Shown here in pieces: positions 7,254 to 16,444 of a stretch of 64,000 nucleotides of DNA; position 1 is the first letter of the stretch, and every line of letters starts with the position of its first letter. Source of the DNA: an uncultured Sutterella sp. (GTDB lineage: Bacteria; Pseudomonadota; Gammaproteobacteria; Burkholderiales; Burkholderiaceae_F); the NCBI GenBank assembly GCA_902463725.1, contig CABQGK010000005.1:62001-126000 (forward strand), written 5' to 3'. The notes beneath the pieces are model-generated. The model did no database searches. It was not told the origin of the DNA and worked only from the letters and a program-made list of their open reading frames with translations. The translations under genes were made by a program, and so were the position numbers.

Positions 7254-9776
7254 TTAGGCGTCGATGTTGCTAGCAAATAGCGCATTCGTCTCAATAAAAT
7301 CACGGCGCGGTTCAACGACATCCCCCATCAACATCGAGAAGATGGCATCTGCGCTAGCGGCATCTTCAATGCGCACACGCAACATACGGCGAACCTTAGG
7401 ATCCATGGTGGTGGAGTTGAGCTGTTCGGCAGTCATTTCGCCAAGTCCTTTGTATCGTTGGCGAATGATGCCTTTTTCAGCTTGAGACAGCAACCAGTTG
7501 ACGGCTTCGCTAAAGTTTTTGATTGGCGCATTATCTTTGCCGCGAGCCACATAGGCACCATCACCAATCAGCCCGCGCAACATATCAGCGCTTTCCTTGA
7601 GTTTTCGATAATCCGAGGAAAGCGTGAATTCCGGTGTGATCGTTGTTGTCTTGTAGTTGCCGTGCTTAAGACGATGAATTTTTAGCAAAAACTTCTCGTT
7701 TGCTTCGTCATAGATCGCTTCACACTTAACATCGGGGTCCCGCATTTCGGACTGCAGAAGGGTTGCTGAACGGTCAGCTTCGAACTGGTTGGAGAGGTTG
7801 ATTTCAACCCCAGCGGTGATGGCAACCAAGGCTGCGTTGTCGATAACCCCTGAGAGACGGGCAATCACCCCAGAACTTTGCAGGTATTCGTTAACTAGCG
7901 TTTCCAGTTCCGTGCCACGGATCGGCTGTTCGTTGTCAAAAGCCTCGCGGTTTTTGTAGAGACGTGCGTCTTCCATAGCCAACTTCAGGAGATAGTCGTT
8001 CATCTCCTTTTCATCTTTAAGGAATACGCCTTTGTCTTTTTGGTTTTTCTGTACCTTGTAGAGGGGCGGCTGTGCAATATACACATGTCCCTCTTCAATT
8101 AACTGTGGCATCTGTCGGTAGAACAGTGTCAGCAGTAGCGTACGGATATGCGCACCGTCCACGTCCGCATCGGTCATGATGATGATGCGGTGATAGCGCA
8201 GACGGGATAGATCAAAGTCTTTGCCGATATTGGTTCCGAGTGCCAATGTGAGCATGCGAATCTGCTCAGAGTCAAGAAGCTTATCTTGTGCAGCTTTTTC
8301 GACGTTGAGCACTTTACCGCGCAAAGGCAGAATCGCTTGGAACTGAGAGTTGCGACCCATCTTGGCGGAGCCGCCTGCGGAGTCTCCCTCCACGAGGAAG
8401 AGTTCGCTCTTAGCTGGGTTCTTTTCTCGGCAATCGGCGAGCTTCCCTGGTAGGCCACCGCCAGAGAAAGATTGGCGCGTAATGTCGCGTGCCTTTCGGG
8501 CGGCTTCACGCGCACGGGCTGCAGCAATGATCTTTTCACAGATGACTTTCGCATCGTTGGGGTTGCGCTCAAGGAAAAGCTCCAACTCACGGGCCACCAC
8601 TTCTTCAACCGCAGGTCGAACCTCGCTTGAGACAAGTTTGTCCTTAGTTTGGGAGCTGAATTTTGGCTGTGGCACCTTTACGGATAGCACACAAGTGAGC
8701 CCTTCACGCAAGTCGTCGCCTTCGGGATCAATCACGCTCTTGCCTTTCTTGCCAATTTCATTTTGAGCAATATAGGCTTTCAGTACACGGGTCATTGCTG
8801 CTCTCAACCCCGTGACATGCGTGCCACCATCGCGCTGCGGAATGTTGTTGGTATAGGCTGAGAGCACTTCGTTGTAGCCGTCCTGCCACTGCATAGCAAT
8901 TTCCACATCGACAGGTACTCCATTGCTCATGACGGTTTCCCGTGCATGGAAGATGGTCGGGTGGATGACATTACGACTCTGATTCTTGAATTCGACGTAA
9001 GCAACAAGCCCCTTATCTGTCTGCAGTTTGGCCTCATGTGCTGTACGTTGATCGGTGAGCGTGATGGAGACGCCAGAATTCAGAAATGAGAGCTCCCGCA
9101 GACGGGAAAGTAGTGTGTCGTAGCTGAACGTCGTGACTTGCTCGAAAATTTCCGTATCAGGCAAAAAGTGCACTTCAGTGCCGCGGCGTTGCGTTGGTCC
9201 TACAGTCTTCATCGGAGAGACGATCTCAGCCTCACCCGTGTGAGGATTAACCTCTTCTTCAAGCAGTCGATTAACGACTTTTCCGCGCTCAAATTCGAGG
9301 GTTTTCGTCAGGCCATCGCGTCGGACGGTAAGACGTAACCATGTGGAGAGTGCATTGACGCAGGAGACACCAACGCCGTGCAACCCACCAGAGATTTTGT
9401 AGCCATTGTCGTCGAACTTTCCCCCTGCATGTAGTTCGGTAAGCGCAATTTCCGCAGCACTACGTTTCGGATCGTGCTTGTCGTCCCATTTGATCGAGGA
9501 GGGAATTCCGCGTCCATCGTCTACGACGGAGACCGAGTTGTCGGTATGGATGGTGACTTGAATCTTGGTTGCATAGCCGGCAAGCGCTTCATCGATCGAG
9601 TTGTCCACGACTTCGTAGACCAGATGGTGCAACCCAGAGCCGTCGGCTGTGTCCCCAATGTACATACCTGGACGCTTGCGAACAGCTTCCAAGCCTTCGA
9701 GAATTTGGATGCTGCTTTCATCGTAGGCATGCGCAGGTTTTTCAGCAGTTTCCTTCACTTGATCCAATTCAGTCAT
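7254..9776 (-). CDS. gyrB: DNA gyrase subunit B
   Basis: 840 residues. The protein is the ATPase subunit of gyrase, which introduces negative supercoils. The N-terminal GHKL ATPase has YEVVDNSIDEAL, VDDGRGIP and GGLHGVGVSCVNALS. The TOPRIM part has the EGDSAGGSAKMGRNS block and the metal-binding DADVDGAHIRTL. It ends with the usual C-terminal RYKGLGEM...QLNSTTMDP block. An insertion of roughly 150 residues in the TOPRIM half, as in E. coli GyrB, accounts for the length over 800. AGGAAC precedes the ATG by about ten bases. It is downstream of dnaN with a 175-base gap, as in the classic dnaA-dnaN-gyrB order (recF is missing). Confidence 0.98.
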   Translation of the reverse strand: MTELDQVKETAEKPAHAYDESSIQILEGLEAVRKRPGMYIGDTADGSGLHHLVYEVVDNSIDEALAGYATKIQVTIHTDNSVSVVDDGRGIPSSIKWDDKHDPKRSAAEIALTELHAGGKFDDNGYKISGGLHGVGVSCVNALSTWLRLTVRRDGLTKTLEFERGKVVNRLLEEEVNPHTGEAEIVSPMKTVGPTQRRGTEVHFLPDTEIFEQVTTFSYDTLLSRLRELSFLNSGVSITLTDQRTAHEAKLQTDKGLVAYVEFKNQSRNVIHPTIFHARETVMSNGVPVDVEIAMQWQDGYNEVLSAYTNNIPQRDGGTHVTGLRAAMTRVLKAYIAQNEIGKKGKSVIDPEGDDLREGLTCVLSVKVPQPKFSSQTKDKLVSSEVRPAVEEVVARELELFLERNPNDAKVICEKIIAAARAREAARKARDITRQSFSGGGLPGKLADCREKNPAKSELFLVEGDSAGGSAKMGRNSQFQAILPLRGKVLNVEKAAQDKLLDSEQIRMLTLALGTNIGKDFDLSRLRYHRIIIMTDADVDGAHIRTLLLTLFYRQMPQLIEEGHVYIAQPPLYKVQKNQKDKGVFLKDEKEMNDYLLKLAMEDARLYKNREAFDNEQPIRGTELETLVNEYLQSSGVIARLSGVIDNAALVAITAGVEINLSNQFEADRSATLLQSEMRDPDVKCEAIYDEANEKFLLKIHRLKHGNYKTTTITPEFTLSSDYRKLKESADMLRGLIGDGAYVARGKDNAPIKNFSEAVNWLLSQAEKGIIRQRYKGLGEMTAEQLNSTTMDPKVRRMLRVRIEDAASADAIFSMLMGDVVEPRRDFIETNALFASNIDA

Positions 9777-9951
9777 AAAACAAAAGTTCCTAATGATTTT
9801 TCGTGCATGAGCCTTTCAAGTGACTCGTCTGTCGGACGGTACATCGCCCTGCTCTTGTCAACAGCAGAACCGACCGGCCTGAGGTCGATCGGTTCCGGAA
9901 AAGGGTGCTCTCAGGAGTGCAACACCGTCAGAGGGGCGATGCTTGCGAGCG

Positions 9952-11064
9952 TTAGATTCGCATCGGCATCACAACATAACGGAAGCGGTCAGGCGAGTCA
10001 GGCATGGTAATAAGCACACTGCCTTGCGCTGATGAGAAGCTAAATTTGACATCCTTCGTCTTGAGAATACTGAGCACTTCGACGAGATACGTGATATTGA
10101 AACCCATGTCCATATCTTCATAGCTCCAAGTCACAGGGAGGGTTTCTGTAGCATCTTCATGGTCCGTGTTGACGCTCTGAACTTGCAACTGGTTCTTTGT
10201 GAGAATCCAGCGCACCCCATGGAATTTTTCGGTAGTCATGATGCCAACTAAACGCAATGAGTTAGAGAGCTGTTCACGATCAAGGAGCACAGACTTCGGA
10301 TTGCTTTCAGCAGTGGGGAGCACGCGGTTGTAATCAGGGAACTTCCCTTCAATCAGCTTACTCATAAAGGTCACACTACCGAAGGTGAACTTCACCTGAG
10401 TGTCTGTAAACTCAACTCGTACTGGCGTGTCATCCTCAGGAAGTAAACGGATGAGTTCCCGCACGCTCTTGCGAGGAATGATGGCTTGGAAAGGTTCAAA
10501 GTTTGCATCAACCAGCGTATCGCAACAAGCAAGGCGATGTGTGTCGGTAGCAACCGTGCGGACAATGTTGCCGTCCATCACAAAAAGCATACCGTTGAGG
10601 AAGAAGCGAACATCTTGATTTGCCATTGCAAAGCTCGTCATCGTCAAGAGGTAGCGTAGCTGACGGCACGGCATTTCTAGACTACTTGCCCAGCGCCCTT
10701 CTGCAATGACGGGATAGTCATCAGCGGGTAACGTCTGAAGATTGAATTGGCCACTCGGGGTCTGGATGAGGAGTTTTCCATCAGTGACATCAAAGTCGAG
10801 AATATCCTTGCCAGAAACAGCATTCAGAATGCTGGTGACCTTGGCGGCATTGACAGTGAATCGGCATTTGGTATCGGCGACACCCACAGCAGCTTCGGTA
10901 CTGATCTGAATATCCAGGTCAGTCGTGGAGAACTTGACGTTCACACCGTCCTGTTCAATGAGAATGTTGCTCAAAATCGGAAGGGTCTGGCGTTTTTCAA
11001 CGATGCCTTCAACAATTTTGACCGGCTTGTTGATTTCTTCACAGTTACTACGAATGGTTTTCAT
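9952..11064 (-). CDS. dnaN: DNA polymerase III sliding clamp (beta subunit)
   Basis: 370 residues from ATG 11064. A TTG start at 11097 would add 11 residues that do not fit the family. The N-terminus MKTIRSNCEEINKPVKIVEG followed by RQTLPILSNILIEQ matches the usual clamp start. The end FRYVVMPMRI matches the conserved C-terminus (E. coli YVVMPMRL). It encircles DNA and tethers the replicative polymerase. It lies between dnaA and gyrB with gaps of about 190 bases on each side. No clear Shine-Dalgarno sequence is visible before either start. Confidence 0.97.
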   Translation of the reverse strand: MKTIRSNCEEINKPVKIVEGIVEKRQTLPILSNILIEQDGVNVKFSTTDLDIQISTEAAVGVADTKCRFTVNAAKVTSILNAVSGKDILDFDVTDGKLLIQTPSGQFNLQTLPADDYPVIAEGRWASSLEMPCRQLRYLLTMTSFAMANQDVRFFLNGMLFVMDGNIVRTVATDTHRLACCDTLVDANFEPFQAIIPRKSVRELIRLLPEDDTPVRVEFTDTQVKFTFGSVTFMSKLIEGKFPDYNRVLPTAESNPKSVLLDREQLSNSLRLVGIMTTEKFHGVRWILTKNQLQVQSVNTDHEDATETLPVTWSYEDMDMGFNITYLVEVLSILKTKDVKFSFSSAQGSVLITMPDSPDRFRYVVMPMRI

Positions 11065-11257
11065 GGAATTGTCTGGGCGTCCGATCTTGTGCGACAAGGA
11101 AGCGGAACGCGCTGCCTCTCTGAATGTTGAAGGAAATGTGAGCGGGGTTTATCGCCTGCTACACAATACTCATTAAAGGTTTCACACCTGTGGCGCTACC
11201 TCACCCTCGTTCACGATTGCTCGAAATTTAGGCAATGTGGCGTCACGCTTTTGGGCG

Positions 11258-12616
11258 CTAGCCCTTGATCATCTGTTCTAGCACGTGCAGTGTATGGTTG
11301 AGCTCCGCATTGTTTTGCCTGTCCTGAGTGATCTTACGCACGGCATGCATGACCGTCGTGTGATCTCGACCGCCAAAATTAGCGCCGATTTCTGGGAGAC
11401 TGTGCTGCGTTAGCTCTTTGGCTAAGTACATAGCGATCTGGCGCGGTAATGCAATGTTGGCAGGTCGACGCTTGGAGTGCATCTCTGCCACCTTGATGTT
11501 GTAGTACTCGGCCACGTGTTTTTGGATACTTTCAATCGTCACCAAGTTATTGGAGACGGAGAACTGATCTCGTAGCACTAGACGCACGACGTCGATGGTA
11601 ATTTCACGCGCAGACGGCTGGAATTGTTGGTAAGCAATAACCTGCTGTAGCGCTCCCTCGAGTTCTCGCACATTTGACTTCAGTCGTTTTGCGATGAACA
11701 TGGCTACCTCTTCGGGGAGATCAGTGTTGAGAGCCTTGGCTTTGTTGAGCAGAATCGCAATGCGCATCTCAAGCTCTGGCGGCTCGATAGCCACTGAGAG
11801 CCCTTGAGAGAAGCGAGAGATGAGTCGTTGCTCGATGTCCTTCAAACCCCTTGTGTACGTATCCGCAGTCAGCACGACCTGCTTATTGTGTGGAACCAGC
11901 GCTTCGAAGGCGCGGTAGAACTGCGCCTGCGAGCCCTTAGCACCTGAGAATGATTGCACATCATCAATGAGCAGTAAGTCGAGGCTACGGTAACGTTCAT
12001 CAAAGAGCTGTAGCGCGCGTCGAGAGTTTGAACTGTCGCGTGTGGCAGTGGTGTATTCGCTAATGAAGTCCTGCGCAGAGACACAACGCACCTTGGCCTT
12101 TGGATGCAGATCAAGGTAACGGTGTCCAATTGCTTGCATGAGATGCGTTTTTCCTAGCCCCACACCCCCGTAGATATAGAGCGGGTTGTACTGCATGCCC
12201 ATGGTCGTCGCAACATGTTCTGCAGCAGCGACAGCAAGTTGATTGGCGTTACCATTGACGTAGTTTTCGAAGGTGAGCCCGGGCAGTAGACCCGTCTCCT
12301 CACGGCGTCGATTTTTGTCAGCCGTATCGGAGATGGCCACATCGCGCCCGAACGGATTGGCTTCAGGAAGCGGATCAGCAGAAATGATGCGCAGGCTCAC
12401 TGGTGCTCCGACCAAATTGGAGGCCACGATATTGATCGTTTTCGAATAGGTCAGCTTGATCGTATCAACTTTGCTGGCCGGTGCGCTAAGAACCAGTTCA
12501 CCGCTTTCCTTGTCCCAGCTCACCATTTCAAGGGGCTCGAACCAGTTCGAGAGAACGGTTTGTGGCAGATTCATCGCACGAATCGAAGCCAAACAGTCTT
12601 GCCAAAAATTTGTCAT
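11258..12616 (-). CDS. dnaA: Chromosomal replication initiator DnaA
   Basis: 452 residues from ATG 12616 (MTNFWQDCLASIRAMNLP), where homologues begin. The frame stays open to 12754, but the extra 46 residues look like leader sequence. Domain I is at 1-80; the AAA+ domain has Walker A GGVGLGKTHLMQA and Walker B LLLIDDVQ. Domain IV carries the box-reading signature GGRDHTTVMHAVRKI. DnaA unwinds oriC and also acts as a transcription factor. Two perfect DnaA boxes lie 131-154 bases upstream, suggesting autoregulation. No convincing Shine-Dalgarno sequence precedes the chosen ATG, so the start is likely but not certain. Confidence 0.96.
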   Translation of the reverse strand: MTNFWQDCLASIRAMNLPQTVLSNWFEPLEMVSWDKESGELVLSAPASKVDTIKLTYSKTINIVASNLVGAPVSLRIISADPLPEANPFGRDVAISDTADKNRRREETGLLPGLTFENYVNGNANQLAVAAAEHVATTMGMQYNPLYIYGGVGLGKTHLMQAIGHRYLDLHPKAKVRCVSAQDFISEYTTATRDSSNSRRALQLFDERYRSLDLLLIDDVQSFSGAKGSQAQFYRAFEALVPHNKQVVLTADTYTRGLKDIEQRLISRFSQGLSVAIEPPELEMRIAILLNKAKALNTDLPEEVAMFIAKRLKSNVRELEGALQQVIAYQQFQPSAREITIDVVRLVLRDQFSVSNNLVTIESIQKHVAEYYNIKVAEMHSKRRPANIALPRQIAMYLAKELTQHSLPEIGANFGGRDHTTVMHAVRKITQDRQNNAELNHTLHVLEQMIKG

Positions 12617-12728
12617 GACGAGGTTATGTCTAATGAGGTGAATTCTCCCTGAGGGGAGTATCACTAGGGTCGCTGTCGTTGAATTGATCTTATATTGTAG
12701 CGGTTGTACGCCCGTCATGGGGACAACC

Positions 12729-12770
12729 TTGTGGAGAAAAGGTGAATTATCCACACAACACTGTGGATAA
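12729..12770. promoter_or_regulatory. DnaA-box cluster in the dnaA promoter
   Basis: Two perfect boxes face each other: TTATCCACA at 12747-12755 and TGTGGATAA at 12762-12770. A one-mismatch copy, TGTGGAGAA, lies at 12730-12738. The position just upstream of dnaA fits autorepression. It could also be part of a second origin subregion, but no trio array or long AT-rich element is next to it. Confidence 0.75.
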
Positions 12771-13181
12771 AAAACGTGAGTGCAATCAAAGAGTTATATC
12801 TGCCTTGCGCGAGAAATTCATAGATATACACAACCTAATGTGATGTAGAAGGCTTGGAAATCAATATCTATGTCTTGATAGAGGGCGGAAATAAAAAAGA
12901 TGCCTCAGATTGACAAACTCCCTTGTTTTGCTGTGTAATATTAGACTTTTCGCACTCTTGCGGAAGCCCTTCTTCCCTCTCCTTGGTCAAGTCACTTTTG
13001 ATTAGGAGTGGCAAGAGGCCTGTTTTTGTGATTTTGTCAATCGCCGCCCCTCGGCCTGTGGTCGTGAGCGTGCTCCCCAGAGCAGCGGCATGGACAAAAT
13101 CCCCTTGTTTTTACTGTCCACCCGGCACCCGATCTCGAGCGGGAGGGGCAAGCCGGTTTTTATGCCTTTTGAGGATTAATC
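12771..13181 (+). promoter_or_regulatory. rpmH promoter and long leader
   Basis: With the dnaA leader this is a 565-base gap between divergent genes. TTGACA (12910-12915) and TGTAAT (12934-12939), 18 bases apart, form a good promoter for the rpmH operon, leaving a leader of about 240 bases. The leader is GC-rich in its second half and could fold, but I see no named riboswitch. GAGG at 13171-13174 is the rpmH ribosome site. Confidence 0.6.
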
Positions 13182-13322
13182 ATGGCAACAAAACGTACTT
13201 ATCAGCCTTCCAAGGTCAAGCGTGCTCGTACGCATGGTTTCTTGGTTCGCAGCCGCACGAAAGGCGGTCGCCGCGTTCTCGCGCGCCGTCGTGCCAAGGG
13301 TCGTCACACTCTCGCCCTCTAA
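13182..13322 (+). CDS. rpmH: 50S ribosomal protein L34
   Basis: 46 codons beginning MATKRTYQPSKVKRARTHGF and ending RRRAKGRHTLAL. The basic residues and the block VLARRRAKGR match L34, a small protein of the large ribosomal subunit. The usual start is MKRT; here three extra residues (MAT) precede KRT, so the length stays close to the family norm. GAGGAT lies eight bases before the ATG. It is the first gene of the rpmH-rnpA-yidD-yidC cluster and is divergent from dnaA, the standard arrangement in proteobacteria. Confidence 0.97.
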   Translation: MATKRTYQPSKVKRARTHGFLVRSRTKGGRRVLARRRAKGRHTLAL

Positions 13323-13343
13323 ATCGCCAGGTTTAGTTCTTAG

Positions 13344-13820
13344 ATGAGTGTTGGAACCACGGCCTCACGCGCTTCGTATGGCTTCCCCCGAAGCATGAGG
13401 ATTATTAAATCCTCTGATTTTGCGGCGGTTTTGACGGCGAAGGGCAGGGACGTCTTCCGACTGAAGTCCGGCTACTTTTCTGCAACTTGCCTCAAGCGAC
13501 CGTCTGAAGGCGGAAGCTTGCGGTTTGGGATAACGGTCGGCAAGAAATTCGCCCCACATGCAACGGCACGTGTGGTGGTGAAGAGAGCACTCCGAGAGAC
13601 AGCACGCCACCAAGCCCCATATCTCATCGCACTTCTGTGCGAAACAGGAGTGGGGCTTGATGTTTCTTTACGGTTGATAAAATCGATCGAGTCCTTTCGT
13701 GCGCCGTATAGCGGAGCACATCGCGATTTCCGCTCGGCAATGCGCAGGGATCTTTTGTCGCTATTTGCGCAGATTACTGAACACCTCGAGCAGATGCGTC
13801 AAGCTGAGGCAAAGGAGTGA
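13344..13820 (+). CDS. rnpA: Ribonuclease P protein component
   Basis: 158 residues. This basic protein helps RNase P RNA remove tRNA 5' leaders. The N-terminal RIIKSSDFAAVLTAKGRDVF and the central RFGITVGKKFAPHATARVVVK followed by RALRETARH follow the family. In the RNR helix, normally DRNRIKR, the sequence here is ARVVVKR: the Asn and second Arg are replaced by Val while the first Arg and the KR pair remain. The protein is longer than E. coli RnpA (119) because of an N-terminal lead-in and a charged tail. An internal ATG (codon 18, SMRIIKSSD) is a possible alternative start. It lies 21 bases after rpmH and three before yidD. Confidence 0.93.
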   Translation: MSVGTTASRASYGFPRSMRIIKSSDFAAVLTAKGRDVFRLKSGYFSATCLKRPSEGGSLRFGITVGKKFAPHATARVVVKRALRETARHQAPYLIALLCETGVGLDVSLRLIKSIESFRAPYSGAHRDFRSAMRRDLLSLFAQITEHLEQMRQAEAKE

Positions 13821-13823
13821 GCA

Positions 13824-14144
13824 ATGGCAAGGTGGTTGCTCCGTAAGCTGATTCGACTTTACCAATGGACACTTTCTCCATGGGTTGGACGTGGTTGCCG
13901 CTTTATTCCTACGTGTTCTAATTATGGACTCGAGGCGGTTGAGCGGTTCGGCGCGTTGCGAGGTAGCTGGCTGATTGTCACTAGGCTACTGCGTTGTCAC
14001 CCTTGGGGGGGTAGCGGCTATGATCCTGTGCCCGAAACCTTTTCTTGGTTGCCTGTGCGAGCAAGCCAGACCCGCCCTTCCGAGACGCCGTTGAACTGCT
14101 CGCAAATAAAATGCCGTTGCCATATTTTTAAACTGAAAAAGTAG
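13824..14144 (+). CDS. yidD: Membrane protein insertion efficiency factor YidD
   Basis: 106 residues. The family signature is plain: an amphipathic N-terminal helix (LLRKLIRLYQWTLSPW), then CRFIPTCSNYGLEAVERFG and RLLRCHPWGGSGYDPVP. The conserved Cys residues in CRFIPTCSNY and RCHPWGG are present. YidD sits on the inner face of the membrane and aids YidC-dependent insertion. The tail after VPETF (about 30 residues) is not conserved. GGAG within the end of rnpA serves as ribosome site, so the genes are coupled; yidC starts eight bases later. Confidence 0.95.
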   Translation: MARWLLRKLIRLYQWTLSPWVGRGCRFIPTCSNYGLEAVERFGALRGSWLIVTRLLRCHPWGGSGYDPVPETFSWLPVRASQTRPSETPLNCSQIKCRCHIFKLKK

Positions 14145-14151
14145 TTGAGTT

Positions 14152-15840
14152 ATGGGAAAAGACCTACAACGCGCCCTTCTTTGGGTGATTCTATTTACCT
14201 CATGCTTCATGCTCTGGGACAACTATCAGGTCTACAAGGGTGGTCAGTCCTTTTTCCAGGGCACTCAACAAGAAGCAGTACAAAATTCAACCGAGGCTGT
14301 TCCTGGCGCTCAGAGTACGCAGAATGCTGAATCGGTTCCTGGCGCTGCGACAGTGGCACCGAACTCTCCTGTGCTTGTGAAGACCGATTTGATGAACGTG
14401 ACGTTCGATCTGCTCGGCGCAAGTTTGGTTCAGAACGAATTTACGACGATTCCCAAGCAGGCTGACTGGAAAGACGTTGGTCTTGCGGGGTTGGTTCTTG
14501 GCCGCAAGGCGCATGAACTTGGTAACGTTGAACTTCTTGAACTCAACAAAAACCGCACTTATCTCGCTCAGAGCGGCGTGGTTGGTGGCGATGCTCCCAA
14601 TCACAAGGATCTCTTCAAGCTGGTGAGTCAGAAAACCGATATGGGTGATGACAAGAGCCTTGAAGTGGTTTTTGAAGCTGACAAAGGCGCCCTCAAAGTT
14701 CGTAAAACCTATACTTTCCACCGTGGTGAGTATGGTGTGAGTCTCAAAACTGAGGTCACTAATATTTCTGACAAGGCGGTAACCCCCTCGATTTACTACC
14801 AGATCGTTCGTGATGGTGGTAAGCCTGCGGATGCCAACTCCATGTACTCCACCTTTACTGGGCCAGCAGTCTATACGAGCGAGGATAAGTTCCAGAAGCT
14901 CAAGTTTGATGACATCAAAGATCATTCTGCTACCTTTAAAAAGCAGGCAGATAATGGTTGGATTGCCATGGTACAGCACCATTTTGTGAGTGCGTGGGTT
15001 CCCAAAGAGGGAGAAGCGCGCACCAACTATGCTGAGCCAGTGGGGGATGATCTCTACCGTGTGGGTTCGTTGGTTGCACTCAAAGAGCTCGCGCCTGGCA
15101 TGACTACCTCTGATACGGCGACTTTCTACTCTGGCCCGCAGAACCAGAAGCGTCTTGAGCAGATTGCACCTGGCTTAGATTTGGTGGTGGACTATGGATG
15201 GCTTACGTTCCTCGCCAAGCCCATCTATTGGTTGCTGTCTGTGTTGCACGGAGTAGTGGGTAACTGGGGTTGGTCGATTGTGTTGCTTACCTGCATTGTC
15301 AAGCTCATCCTGTATCCTATCTCGGCAGCAAGCTACCGCTCGATGGCTCGTATGAAAGAGGTAGCGCCTCGCATGAAGGCTTTGCAGGAAAAGTACAAGT
15401 ATGACAAGCAGTCGCTCAATCAAGCCATGGCGGAGCTCTATCGTACAGAGCGTATCAACCCAGTTTCTGGCTGTTTACCGATTTTCCTTCAGATTCCTGT
15501 GTTCCTTTCGCTCTATTGGGTGTTGCTTGGTAGCGTTGAGCTCCGTGGTGCCCCATGGCTACTTTGGATTCAGGACTTGGGAATGCCTGATCCTTGGTTT
15601 ATTTTGCCGCTCGTGATGGCTGGCACGATGTTCCTGCAGATCTTCCTTAACCCGAAGCCTGCAGATCCTGCGATGGCGAAAGTCACCTACATCATGCCGT
15701 TAGTCTTTTCAGTGATGTTCTTCGTGTTTGCCTCGGGTCTTGTGCTCTACTGGCTCACGAACAACGTGCTCTCGATTGCTCAGCAGTGGTGGATTAATAA
15801 GACCATTGAGGCTGAACGCCAGAAGCGTGCGGTCAGCTGA
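14152..15840 (+). CDS. yidC: Membrane protein insertase YidC
   Basis: 562 residues. An N-terminal membrane helix (residues 8-24, with FMLWDNYQ) is followed by a large periplasmic domain (about 60-340). The conserved insertase core has helices near 350-375, 420-445, 475-490 and 505-530. Landmarks are the core Arg in ASYRSMARMKEVAPRM, the LPIFLQIPVFLSLYWVL block, and the C-terminal helix VLYWLTNNVLSIAQQWW. YidC inserts and folds inner-membrane proteins, including the ATP synthase c subunit encoded 9 kb away. A strong terminator follows. Confidence 0.97.
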   Translation: MGKDLQRALLWVILFTSCFMLWDNYQVYKGGQSFFQGTQQEAVQNSTEAVPGAQSTQNAESVPGAATVAPNSPVLVKTDLMNVTFDLLGASLVQNEFTTIPKQADWKDVGLAGLVLGRKAHELGNVELLELNKNRTYLAQSGVVGGDAPNHKDLFKLVSQKTDMGDDKSLEVVFEADKGALKVRKTYTFHRGEYGVSLKTEVTNISDKAVTPSIYYQIVRDGGKPADANSMYSTFTGPAVYTSEDKFQKLKFDDIKDHSATFKKQADNGWIAMVQHHFVSAWVPKEGEARTNYAEPVGDDLYRVGSLVALKELAPGMTTSDTATFYSGPQNQKRLEQIAPGLDLVVDYGWLTFLAKPIYWLLSVLHGVVGNWGWSIVLLTCIVKLILYPISAASYRSMARMKEVAPRMKALQEKYKYDKQSLNQAMAELYRTERINPVSGCLPIFLQIPVFLSLYWVLLGSVELRGAPWLLWIQDLGMPDPWFILPLVMAGTMFLQIFLNPKPADPAMAKVTYIMPLVFSVMFFVFASGLVLYWLTNNVLSIAQQWWINKTIEAERQKRAVS

Positions 15841-15870
15841 GTAGCGCCTGACGCTCACCTATAAAGAAGA

Positions 15871-15906
15871 AAGCACCGCCCATGTTCTCTAGGCGGTGCT
15901 TTTTTG
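15871..15906 (+). terminator. Terminator after yidC
   Basis: AGCACCGCC (15872-15880) pairs with GGCGGTGCT (15892-15900), followed by a run of T. It ends the rpmH-yidC operon. Confidence 0.85.
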
Positions 15907-16022
15907 CCAAAAATTGATCTTCTCCGCTTGCTAAACAAGGGACTACAACTGCGATTAACGATACTAGCTGTTAGCCTACCGTTATAGATCCTCGTAGTAA
16001 ACGGCGATAAGAGACGGACTCA

Positions 16023-16313
16023 TTAAAAAGTAAATAGCCACAGCGCTGGCCATAGCCACAGCATAAGTACGTAGCGTAATACACGAGAGATGCTGAGCTT
16101 GGGTTCAATGTCGACGTGTTTGGAAACTCGCAACACAGTGAAGACCCCGATGATGCACCATAACAAGGTGAGGGCGTAGATGAGTACGCGCATATCGTAG
16201 TTGTCAGCCGCAAGACGTGCTAGGAAGGCTGCAAAGGGAACAGAGAGAATCATTCCGAGACAGACCCCGATCCAAACGGGGGGAAATACGGGTGGTTTGT
16301 TTCGTAGGCTCAT
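16023..16313 (-). CDS. Small three-helix membrane protein, function unknown
   Basis: 96 residues, not recognised. Three hydrophobic stretches stand out: 14-34 (GVCLGMILSVPFAAFLARL), 43-63 (VLIYALTLLWCIIGVFTVL) and 80-95 (YVLMLWLWPALWLFTF, ending in Phe). A short basic/acidic linker lies between the last two. No ribosome site is clear. It is the only minus-strand gene between yidC and mnmE, so it is divergent from mnmE with a 131-base gap. It could be a genuine small envelope protein or a lineage-specific gene. Confidence 0.55.
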   Translation of the reverse strand: MSLRNKPPVFPPVWIGVCLGMILSVPFAAFLARLAADNYDMRVLIYALTLLWCIIGVFTVLRVSKHVDIEPKLSISRVLRYVLMLWLWPALWLFTF

Positions 16314-16444
16314 GTCGTAGCAATTGGTGAAAACTACAGAGAGAGAAGGGCAGCATGAGCTAATTTTATCGGAAAGCCCTTTAGAATTCGTGTTTTAAGG
16401 CGTAATCGCCACGCTCCGCATATTACTCGTCTGGGAGCTTCTCT

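Noticed and set aside
12923..13336. 137-codon plus-strand frame overlapping rpmH
   Set aside because: It overlaps L34 in another frame and covers the promoter region; composition is not protein-like.
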